Source: Diadema setosum (Eukaryota > Echinodermata > Echinoidea > Diadematoida > Diadematidae). Taken from it: a stretch of DNA of 64,000 nt. How positions within the stretch are numbered: the first letter of the stretch is position 1; each line of letters opens with the position of its first letter. This document shows positions 13,701 through 25,700 of this stretch, piece after piece. The notes below the pieces were generated by a model. That model did not search any database, was not told the origin of the DNA, and was given only the letters and a program-made list of their open reading frames with translations. The stretch covers positions 21,765,047 through 21,829,046 of the forward strand of contig CM067072.1 of the NCBI GenBank assembly GCA_033980235.1, written 5' to 3'. The translations under genes were made by a program, and so were the position numbers.

Positions 13701-16700
13701 TAAAGTTGGAAAATCACGATGAATATTGACTTCACTTAATACGGGTGCAATCTTTAAGGGTATTTCTTCATTCAAAATAACTTTCAATTTTCAGCACTGC
13801 AGAAATAAATATATGCAAAATGTGACGTGATGGAGATGACGTGACGGAGATGACATTTTGTAATTTAATATAGCATAAACAAATGTAAGGTTAGATACTT
13901 AATGCACCTGAACATAAAATAAATAGCAGTGGTTAAAAGTCTTCCGATATGATTAAAACCATGCATTTTTAATATCACTTTATTGTTAAATTATGATAAA
14001 GAATGAATTCCGTCAATGTCATCTCCGTCACGAAAAGTGACGGAGATGACGTGACGGAGATGACGGGCCCAACAATTAATGGCCTCATATCATCTTCCGA
14101 ATCCATCCACCTGCAGTAAGAACAATGTGAGCTGATAGAGGGTATGATCTTCTCTCCCGTTATGCCACCAAAATTATAAATGATTTGATTTGATATGTTA
14201 TATTGAGCTCCGGATATGACGCTGAATAAAGGTACGACCTGGCTTTTGTCACAAATCCCCACAAAAACTATAACTTTCTTGATTAAAATAGGGGGAAAAC
14301 CAGGTGAGTTTTTCAACTTCAACATATAACCGTCATGTAGAACTAAAATCGATAACTAGGATACCCGACATTTTTCGTTAGTGGCGCCCTAAATGTTCGT
14401 GACTGAGATGACACAAAACGGCGGGACACACGATTTTGAATTTTGAATTTAAATTTCTACTTACATGTAAATCATTTGATACTGGTATATCTTATGCTAA
14501 TAATTTCATAGTGCGCTCTGAAATGAATTCAAAAAGCATTTAAAAACGTTGCAACCTGCTTCCATCTTGAAATACGACATTAGAATATCTATTTGTAGTA
14601 TCATCGGGACATGGGGTTTCCAGTGGTACGGACACGGGAAAATTTAAATAACAGGTCGGGATAAACAATTCATCTGTCTCACACGAAATTGACACTTGCT
14701 TGAAATAATGCAAAAATGACAATTTTCCTTTCTGTTGAATGTTAGTAATTTGATTTGTGAATGAAAAGGGGACGTTTACAAGGTATAGAATAAAAAAGAA
14801 ATCACTTGCTGAAGTAAGTAAAGCTGAGTACAAAATAGCAATGCGCATGCACTGTTTGAAATTCCTTTTTAAATGGAATTATAAAGTTAAATGAAATTTC
14901 TCTTTGATTTTTTTTTTTCGTGAATGGGCTGACGTTATATCAAGGAGGTTCGAAAGATGGAGTTACAACTGACTATAATTATTCAATCAGCTGTCAGTTT
15001 TCTATGGATGGACTAAAGAATTCCACAGGTGCATTTGTGCCTTTGATGTTCGATGCTTGAAGCCGCCATCTTTCTGAGCAATCTGACGATTCAATTTTAA
15101 TGCTAACACAATATCGGGTATATGCTGCTCGTTTATACATCAAATGCAATGAAATTTCACCTTATGATAAAGCATATAAAACAAAAGTCAATTCCGTTCG
15201 AAAATATGTGCAAAAGTGTAAATCTGAGCTGTATCTTTTGAAAGTGTTTGAAATTTTACCCTCATGGAAAGCCGGTTTTATCACTTTTCTCCTTATTTCC
15301 GCAAAATGAAGCTAATATGGTATCATCTTCAAGTATAGTTCTTTATAAATTAATATGTCAGATTAGCGTACAATCACGTACATTCGAGTAATTTTGATAT
15401 CTATTTCAGCAATATTTGAGCAATTTCTATTCGCGCACCCCCGTGCCTTTACAATTCATTGTCTACCGTCCATCGTTTGTAAGTAGGGATAGCGAAAAGT
15501 AATTACCATCACAAAGACATATCTTCCTTGGAAAGTGGCTGGTGATTATACAGTGAGACACGAGTCAATTGTCTTCGCACCTGAGCGGCAGATCCAGTTT
15601 GACACATACTTCAAATATTTTTGAGTGGCGGCTTCGAGCATGGGGGATCAAAGCGAATAAGACTGTTGTGACTCCATTTCTCGAACCCTCCTTGGTTATA
15701 TCAAACATCTGCTTCCCTATTCATGTGCTGTAAGAGCATCCTTAATGATGCTGAAAACTGGTGCTGAAATTTATCGCTTCTTATTGCATTGACAGCCTGT
15801 ATTCATGCTACTGTGGGTTTCTGGAATGATAACTCGAGGTCGGGGAAAAGCAAGAATTTACCAGCAAAACCGTACCTAATACCCCGTTCCCACTGCCGAT
15901 CAGATCAACTCGATCAAGCGAGATCAATCCCGATGACCTATTTTTATCAGAGCAATCCCGACCAAATGCTCGATCGTCCTTCAACACGATCCCTTCCCGA
16001 CCGCTATTCGATCTTGTACGATCCACACCCGACCATTCTCGACATCTCCAGAATCTCTCCTCGACAACCACATAGCTCTCTACTCGGACATCCCGATCTA
16101 CACACAATCAATACACGATCGCTACACGGTCAATACTTGATTTCTACTAGACTTCTTAGACCAGCTCGACATGACACGATCTGTGTAAGATCTTGCATCG
16201 AACGGGTCGGCAGGTTCGTACAGTGATCGAGTGAAAGAAGAATTGGTTACAGTTATTCGTTTGGTTATATGTGACCGTGCACCTCAAAACGAACATAAAG
16301 TCGCACACACTGATTTTGCGTGAGGACTGAAAATTAGTGAAATGAGTCAACCTAGCCGAACTTGACTTTTTCATATTTTCTGAAAGAACGGGTCTTCTTT
16401 TACATTATGCTAAAATTTGGTATCATAAAACGGGCAGGAAAGTGTGTTTTTCAAGCAGTTTATCTCGAACATTTTTGGCAGAATAGTGTGATTAGGTGTG
16501 TCTTTAGAATCCCTTTTTCATTTCTGAAAAACCTTGTCCACACTCTTCACTTTCAACTCTAATAACTTTTGAAAGGATAATGCTACAGCTTTGAAAGTTG
16601 GCATTAATTATGGACAGAATGTGTTAATGAGGCATGCTTAATTTCAGTTTAATCTGATAATCCCTTCATTGTTGTTACTCTGGTGGTTTACTTCCTGTTT

Positions 16701-19700
16701 TTTTGTCCCATTCATCGCACAGCCAGCACGGTTTGGTAAAGATTAAGCGCTTGAATAGACACTGTATTTCAGAGCCTCTTTTCTCAGTTCACACTTTTCC
16801 TGAGTTTGTGCTTTCTTTCCAATATTTAGATAGGTTAGGAGAGTCCATTTGATTTGAGTTGTACATCATTTTAAAGCTTAAAGTCTGCTCTTTCAGAATA
16901 TGGTCTTAACTAAAAATTCATGTATGGCGACTTTTTGTTTGTTTTGAGGTGCAGGGTCACATATAAGACAATTCAGTATTTACACTTGAATACGGTATGG
17001 CCCAAAAGAGTGCTATAAAACTGACTATTAATTGCAAAAGCATGAATGAACGAAAGAAATGATTATCTTTGGTATAGGTTTTCCCGGCCAATTTCGCACT
17101 TTTGTCAGTCCATTTGATAAAAGGTTCATTCAATTTAGCGAAATCCTCGTCACTGCACATTCTGTCATTCAAAATTGCAAGTTGCTCGTTCAATTACAAT
17201 TCCGATCCATGAGATTTGCATATGTGCCTTTCGAATTCGTAAAACGGGCATTCAAATTGGCACGTGCTCTTCAGTCATTCAAAATCGCCAGCACTGGCGA
17301 AAGGGGTACTTCAGTCATTTAATTTCGCATATGGGCAGTCAAATTCCTAACATGTTCAATCAAATTAATGTCATGTTTTTCTTTTTTGAAAAGTTGATAA
17401 CATTTAAACGCGTATTTGTATGTGACTTATTGTTTCATCCACGCACTGTTAAGCAGTAAAAGTATCGTATTTTTGATCATTACTCAAGTCTGCTGTTTTG
17501 TAACGCCCCTTTTCTTTCATACATGCCATTTTAGGCCTACATGTACCAATACTATTATATAGTTTTACTTCATCTTCTTCCAGTCATGACGGCACAAGTT
17601 AGATACACACGTATTACAATTTTCTCCCGGGGACAGAAAAAGGTTTATAGGAATATTTGATGATCATAACCTTGACTTCCTAGAACTGGCCGACACACGG
17701 AATAAAGCGCTCAACGGCGAGATACAGTAAGTTGTGGCCATGCACATATTGCATTATCTTCGGACTTGAAGAGTCACTAAGCACATTAAAGAAAAAAAAT
17801 GTTGCCAAAATGTCTAAAATGAGTACGAAAATACGAAATGTAATGACGCTTGGAAAACAATAACTACATTAAAAAGATAAAGAAAGAACCAGACCATAAA
17901 CATGCGTGCTAAATTGACTGCAAAAGATGTTAAATTGATTGCCAAAAATAAATTTGAATGAGCGAGAGCAGCATGCCCGTGATCACGTGACTATATCATT
18001 CTAAACTGAATGAACGAATAACGAAATGGTGCTTGTTTTACGAATTTCAATTGAAAAAGTGTTAAAGGACAAGTTCACCTTCATAAACATAAGGATTGAG
18101 AGAATGCAACAATATTGGTAGAACACATCAGTGAAAGTTTGAGGAAAATTGGACAATCGATGCAAAAGTTATGAATTTTTTAAATTTTTGTGTTGGAACC
18201 GCTGGATGAGGAGACTACTACAGCTTGTGAGTCATATGCGTACAACAGTATAAAGAAAATGTAAAGAAAATTCGACATATTTTCACTTTTTTCGCATAAT
18301 AAAAGAGCACTTGACTTGACTCTTTCTAAAGGCAGGGGGAATAATATTACCCATAACATTTGTCGGTAACGAGTCGGGGGAATGAGTACTTTTTGCAAAA
18401 GATGAAATTTTGTGAAATTCTCTTTATATTTTCCTTATATTGTTGTACGCATGTGACATCTAAGTTATTCACACACTGCAGTAGTCTTCTCATCCAGCGG
18501 TTACTGCACAAAAACTTCAAAAATTCATAACTTTTGAACGGATTGTCCAATTTTCCTCAAACTTTCAATGATGTGTTCTACTAATATTGCTACATTCTCT
18601 CAATCCTTATGTTTATGAAGGTGAACTTGTCCTTTAATTAGAATGAGGCTAAAGGTAATTTGAATGCTCCAAAATGAATTTGAATGAAGAGATCATAAAA
18701 TTGAACTACCGAACATGCGGATTGTCATCTATGCTATATTTTGCTAAATTGAATGCAGCAATTAGGAACTGGACTGACAAAAGTGCGAAATTGGCCGGGA
18801 AAACCTATAGTTGATAGAAGAACACTTCCTATTTTGAAACCACAATCATCAATTCTCGCGCAGGCGTTTCGATTCTATAGTCATTTTTCCTGAAAAAACG
18901 ATGATAAGGACTGATCACTCTGTTTGTGAGCCACTTAAAAAGGTACCCAAAAAATGCATTCACTTGCATTCATTCATTTTATCCGTTTTCAGTAGTTATT
19001 TTGGACGCATTCGTTATCAGTTTTTACGGCTTCACTATCGCTCAGTCAAGTAGGATATCAGTGCCCAAAAGTTACAGATTTTGTAAATCACAAATTTTCA
19101 TGGAGATCAAAGCGCCTGCACGAAGATTGATTATCATTGTGTCAAATAGAATTTGAGGTGTTTTTTCCTATTGAATAATGTAAGGATTTCATTCAGTCGC
19201 TCATATCTTTTTAAATAAGAGACAATTTTGTAGCACTCTGTCTGCCGGGACACCATATTTTAATAGGTTCGTTCATATTATACATTCAATATTGGCATTG
19301 GATGTGAAGAATAGCAAATCAAAGTTTGATGTCTCATAAAAAAAAAAATAAAAAAAAAATGTTACACCGCCACGCTTCGTAAGTGCATTACATATAGGTG
19401 GGCTGAAATTAATTTGGTCTAAAATGAAACATAGGCCTATATGCCCATAAATGCACCATTATATAGAGTTTAAAATGACTGTTCTACAACCCTATTGAGT
19501 CGTGTTATCTTTGTCATTGTTGTTCTCATTATTTAAGAATGAAAAATTGAATGAAAAATATGTATGTATTCATTGATAAAGTATAAGCCCAAGAGTGTGT
19601 AAAAGAAAATGCATGTATCACATTAATTTCTAAATTCATGAAGTGTGCTGATATGTGGAACAGAGTACATTATTATGAAAATTAAAACAGTATAACATTT

Positions 19701-22700
19701 TATATTAGCAAAAATGATGAAAATCTTGGTTGTTTATTTTTTTTTGTCAACTCATCCCAGCCAATCGATATCAAGGTGGACTTCAAGCAATGTACATACA
19801 ACTCTCAATAAAAAAAATAACATTATTAAGCGAAGCAAAAGTGTAATACATTGTTTTTACGTAAATAAAAGTAAAGTAAGTCACTGAGCATTTATGAAAG
19901 TTACAACTACTGTTTTAACACGTCAGCGTAAGAAAAAGATTTTATATCAACGTAATCAACTTCAACTTTGAAACAGACAAGCTAGCAAAAGAATTCCAGA
20001 AACAGTTCTCAGTTTATAACTAAAGTAAATAATTTCTTTTCACGTTACAGTCATATTGCCAGAATACCAAATTTTTCTCAGTTTCAGTGGTGTTTCCTTT
20101 CTTTCTTCTGAAATTTTTGTCTGGAAAGTCTAATTCTGCCATGTCTGTTTAGGATTTGTTGTCTTTTCTCTCTTCGTGGCCCTTTTCTTTTCTTCAGTGG
20201 GCCAGGAGTGGCTGAAGATAGTGACGACATTTAACTTTTTAACGTGACCAAGGACTGCATATATTTTTCATGAACAATAAATGAGTGTTAAGAAAGTACG
20301 TCTGCACCTGCTGTGCAAGCACTGTCAAAAAGTGCTCGGTATTTGATCGAGTGCCGGTCGAAGCATGATCGAGTTTAGTCGAGTATCAATCGACAGCAGT
20401 CCTGTATCGGTCGTGTAACGGTCGAGTTATTCATGAAACTGATGAATCCTGGATCGAGATGATCTAAAATCAATCGTGTAGCATTCGAGTATAACTCGAG
20501 ATGATCGGGAACTGAGCTCGGGGAAAAATCGGTCCCGACCACACTAGATTTCTATACGACCGATTCCCGATCAGCTCGATCTCTTCTCGATCACTACCCG
20601 AGCTGTTGGTGTTCGGGCTTCCTACTCGAATATTTTGGACATGTCCAAAATTATCGTGAAGGAAGCAGGAGCGATGCCGATCAAGGTAGATCGACCCCGA
20701 ATACCAATGCCGAGCGAGCCCGACCAGGCCAAAAAAGCTTGATCGGGATTGATCGAGTTGATCTGATCGGCAGTGGGAACGTACCATAAAGCCCCCGTTC
20801 CACTATCACGATTTGGACCCCGATCTGTCCCGATCTAGCAGATCGGGAGAGAGCGGCAAAAGCGTACGGGGATCGGAAGCATCGTAGCAGCAGCGTGTGG
20901 AGGTCGGGGTTGGAGCGGGCAGTTTTTCAGATCGGGAAGAAATTTTGAACCGGCTCAAAATTTCTTCCCGATCTCCCCGATCAAAACTGACATATTTTTA
21001 ATCGTACGGCAAGCGGGGGGAGCGTAGTGACAGCGTAAACGCAGCGGGGAGAGCGTAATGACGGCGTAAACGCAGCGGGATGAGCGTAACAAGGTCTTTC
21101 TGAGCGTAGTAACATCGGCACAAGAACGGGAAGGAAGTTTAGCTGCAATTTTCGAAGAAGAAGAAGAGATGAAGAAAAAGAAGAGAAGAAAGCAGCAATG
21201 CAGCTACCCAACAGGCGAAGAAAGAGAGACTGCACGTGATGCTGAAAGAGGAGGAAGAGGACATAGCAGAATTTTGAAGAATATGAAATCATCTACAACT
21301 GGAGGAAGACGGACTATAAAAGCAAGGACATCAAGAAAAATCCTTTGAAAAATCAGCACGTCTTTGTTTATACAATGCATTGCTGCAAAAGAACCGTGAG
21401 TTGAGGAGGCTCTTCAAGTTCAAGTTCAAGTTGATTTATTTCACTTCCAACAAACAAATAATAAAAAAATACAAAGAAACGCTCATATACACAGACGTCA
21501 TGAAATCAGTACCACAATGCGATGAACAGAATAACATTGTAAAAGAGATACAGGCAAATTATCAACAGAGATACAAATAACAGTTACGTCACTGTGGTAA
21601 ATGCATACAAAATATATTGCTGGAAATGGAGGGGACTGCTAAAAAGCAGAGCTTGTAGTATTAGAATGCAGTCCCCTCATAGAGCAAAATATATAATTGC
21701 AAAAAACAACAACAACAAATTTCCCTAAGCGGTAGCAAAAAAAAAAAAAAAGACAGACAGAGTAATACACACATACATGCACACATACGGACGCACATTA
21801 ACAAACACATGGCGGCTCTCTTGTAAGGAAAACATTGATGAGAGGATAGAAAGATATAGTAGTGAAGAAGGTAGTAAGTCCGAGGTGGACAAGGGGGGGG
21901 GGGGGAGGGGAGAGGAGAGGGAAATGGTGGGTCATAACCAGGGCACTGGAGGCACAGAAGCACGGGCTCGCTGATGAAGAAAGAGTAGTGAGAATAACGA
22001 AGCAACAACAACTTTGAAAATCAAAAGTCAAAAAAGAAGAATGAATCTTCGAGGTCCACAGTATATTTCTTCGGTTCTGCATGCTAATAAGTTGACTGAC
22101 TGCTGACCCACAGTCGAATCGGGGTACATCGGGGCCATCGGGCACTTTTCAGCTCTCTGAACGGGGTAACAGCGTGATAAGATCGTATAGATCGTTCAGA
22201 GCGTAGATACAGCGTGCATTGATCGGATAACATCGGCAACATCGCACTAACAGCGTAGCTACATCGTTCTAAAGCGTACCGGCAGCGGCAGAGATCGCAA
22301 TGTCTAATTCCCGATCATCGTAGTAAGAGCGTAGCAAGCACTTGGTAGTCGTAACTGCAGCGTACTTAGAGCGTTCTAACATCGTACTGTGTCCAGATCG
22401 GCTCAGGTTTTACCCGATCCTTCCCGACCTGAGAAAATTGTCAAATCGTAGCGAGAACGGCATAGTGGAACGGGGGCTTAAAGTGCAGTCTCAAATCACG
22501 ACAATTTCTTTTGACAGGCACAATATATCTTGTGCTCTCTGAAGCATAACACAGCAGTATGTTTATATATTTAAAAAATTAAAAAACTAATTCTCCATGA
22601 ATGATTTTGAAAATCTATACATACATGAATTAAATTTAGTGCATTTATAGGGTAAAAGGGTTTTTCAAGCCCCACATGCTTATTGAAGCGTGACACCTTG

Positions 22701-25700
22701 AAGGAAGTGCCACTGTATGTACACGCACATCGGTCTTAAACACAATGAAAAAATGTCATTCAGTTGATTCAGGTCTACAAAATAAAAGCACTAATTACTG
22801 TATAATTTCAATACGATTTTTTATTAAAATTTGTTTTCTAATGTGCTTATTCAACCATGAATTGACCAATATTGTGTGCAAAAGTAGTTGTTACCTTCCA
22901 AGACATCAATTCTATCTGTTGGAACAAATTCTCCAAACATGTCCAAACTGCCATCTTGGCAATTTTTACCCCATGGTCACTCAACCGTGAAATTTTGCCC
23001 ACAAGTCATACGATATGATAAGAAGCGCATAGATTCTCCCTCGCATGCCTTCTAATGCTGGAAAAGTGAAATTTGTTCCAATATTATTGAATCAAAACTA
23101 CGAAATAGGGCTTTTGAACTTCAAAAAAGTGACCATTTTGCCTTTAGGGGGTGCTCACTGAACCATGGCCAAACGATATCCAGTGAATTCGCATGAAACG
23201 TAGCTTGGAAATACAGCTCCTTGCCCCTGTGCTCAGATTTCCTCAAAGGTTCCTGATTCAGAAATTACAGAGGTATGATTTTGGGATAACTTATTTGTGA
23301 GTAGTGTTTAAAATCATTTGTTTTCCAAGGTAGTTTAAAAAAGAACCGGGACAAGAGAGTAGATAAAGAATTAAAATCTTAAAAGCAAGAGATTATCATT
23401 AAGCTATAAAGGGAGACGCGTAAAGCAAGTGCAACTTTAAACGAACAGAGTATAATTGATATTTTGCAGAAATGTTGGGACACAAATGATTACTGTTTTG
23501 GCTTGTCTCCAGGCATTCAGCTTTATATTAACAAGATTTTCATTTGAGGTATGAGTTTTCTTCAAATTGTCTGCCCTCTGTACAGCTGAAATTGGTAAGA
23601 TTTCACTTGGTGACCTTATTACATTCTGACAAACAAAAGGCAGACAAATTTGAGAAAGCTCGTACCTTAAAAAGAAAATCATGTTGATATAAAGCTGAGT
23701 GCCTGGAAACAAGCCAAAAAAAAAAAAGAAAAGAAAAAGAAAAAGAGTAGGCATGTGAATCCAAACATTTCTGAAAATATAAGTTATACTCTGTTTGTTG
23801 CACGTGCTTTACGCTTCTCCCATCGTGACTATACCTCGTTATATAGCCTTTTACGGTACGGGAAAATGGCCGTGAATGGTAGACTGATTTTTATTGATTG
23901 GAGGGCTCATTTCCTAGTGGGTCAGGGCCTCTTTACATGACATTTTTTTTTCAATAAACGCATACACATAAATTCAATAACGAAGAAAATGCATCAAAAT
24001 ATAAACTTTTCAGTTTGAGAACCGGCAGATCATGGTGTTAATACAGCACGAAACTATGATGTGCTCAACACTTACGAATTCTGAAGCACTGAATCGTCAA
24101 AGTAAGTACAATGTGTGCTGATTTACTAGAAATCTCGCTCATTGTTAGGTTAATTAATGTAATAGGCCTACATAAGGCAAACGATAACGGTCTCGTCAGA
24201 TAATATTTCTCCCTGTTTCTCTTAAATTCAAGAATTAAAAAAAACAACACCAAAATTCATAGAAGATGAATACAATGTTATTGACCATGATTGATTGCAA
24301 GAGATGAAAATCAGAGTTGGAACGCCCATAATTCAAACTTCATCCCAATAAAGCCAATAAGGTTTGTAAAGATTACAACTACAACTTTGGTCAATGATGT
24401 GGAAATACAACTCCTATTCAAGAAAATTTGTGCGGTTTTTTGAACATGTATAAAGCGGAAGTACTAAGCCGTCTTAGACAATATGCCTCTTGTATGTATG
24501 AACAAAAACATAGGGACGAATACTACCTTTGAATATTGCAGAAAAGAAGAGACTGGTACAGTTATACATACTGGAAAGACAATGATGTTAAAAGTAATCA
24601 TAAATGGGTTTCAGTTTATAATGATTAATGGAACAGGTCATAGAGGAGAGCCCGTCTTCAAATCAACATTTGTGCGTGTGTGTGTGTATGTGTGTGCGCG
24701 CACACACACACACACGCTCGTGTGAGTGTGTAAAGACTACCAAATTGTAATTCACCTTATGAGTACGTGTCAGTCATCGCACAGAATGTTATATCAAATA
24801 TATGCACTTTTTCTTTCTGTTCTGAGAATTGAGTCAATGAAGATTATTGACAACTATTCTAGCTGTGTTTGTGCAATATGCGTGTATTTATGCCTTTGTA
24901 CGGAATATCATACACTGCTTTATTTCCCCTCATCTTTCACTTCTTCAACACCAAAAATGCTCGAGAATTTTATTTTTTTTTTGGATATAGTCGCATCATT
25001 AGTGCAGTGTTCATTCCTAAACAACAACATTGTCAATCTGAGATAATGTAATGTTAGAGAAATATTTATGTTCCTTAAACTAAGGTTATTTGTATTATAT
25101 AGGCCCTGCATGGAAAGCTATACAAATTTTTCTTCCTGTCCTGAAGGATTTTTGTTCCATTATTATAACCCACTGCGTGCGTGTGTGCATGTGTGTGTGT
25201 GTGTGTTTGTTTATGTTTGCATAGGTAATCCTATGCTTGTAATTATTATTTTTTCCACTTGTTTCATTGGCATGATAAAGCACCGCGCCCCATAGCTCTT
25301 AACACCATTACACAACCGGAAGGAAAACAAGTCCATTGGGGTCGCGTATGGCTTGGAAACAGTTTTGAAGCGTATGAAATTCAGCTCCTGCTTAACAATC
25401 GCCCTGTCACGTGTATCGAAATCGACGACGATTGGAACACCACCGTCACCTTTCACGACGCTCCACTGTGTGTCCGCTATATGTTCAGAGTTCGCGTTCG
25501 GAAATACTGGAAGAATGTTGGACCGTGGCAAGAGAAGAATATGACATTTCACGGCTTGAAAGGTAACCAAAAGTCTCGCAATCATTAATAGGAAAATTAA
25601 TGGAAGAATCGATTTTTTTAAATAAAGAATTTAATCTCTTTGAGAGTAATACGTTTTTGTGATTTTATTAGAATATGACCCCTGTTGACACTCCTGCTTA

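Larger units (their letters stand above)
15885..20781. mobile_element. Putative outer TIR element containing other insertions
   Basis: CGTTCCCACTGCCGATCAGA at 15885 and its reverse complement ending at 20781 are inverted repeats of at least 32 bp. Both ends carry several hundred bases rich in CGATC, TCGAT and GATCGGG words (15885-16220 and 20330-20781). Between them sit MITEs at 16266-16965 and 17073-18809. The two ends could alternatively be two separate copies. Confidence 0.55.
9514..25280. other. RPTP intron 3 (15.8 kb), transposon graveyard
   Basis: This intron separates FN3 exons 3 and 4. Most of it is accounted for by the mobile elements listed below. Stretches at 12820-13060, 18820-20330 and 23830-25280 show no clear feature apart from a short palindromic GT/CA tract at 24670-24730. 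Confidence 0.8.

Noticed and set aside
24483..24725. 80-codon plus-strand open frame as an extra FN3 exon
   Set aside because: It has no tryptophan strand or L-x-P signature and no phase-1 splice sites.
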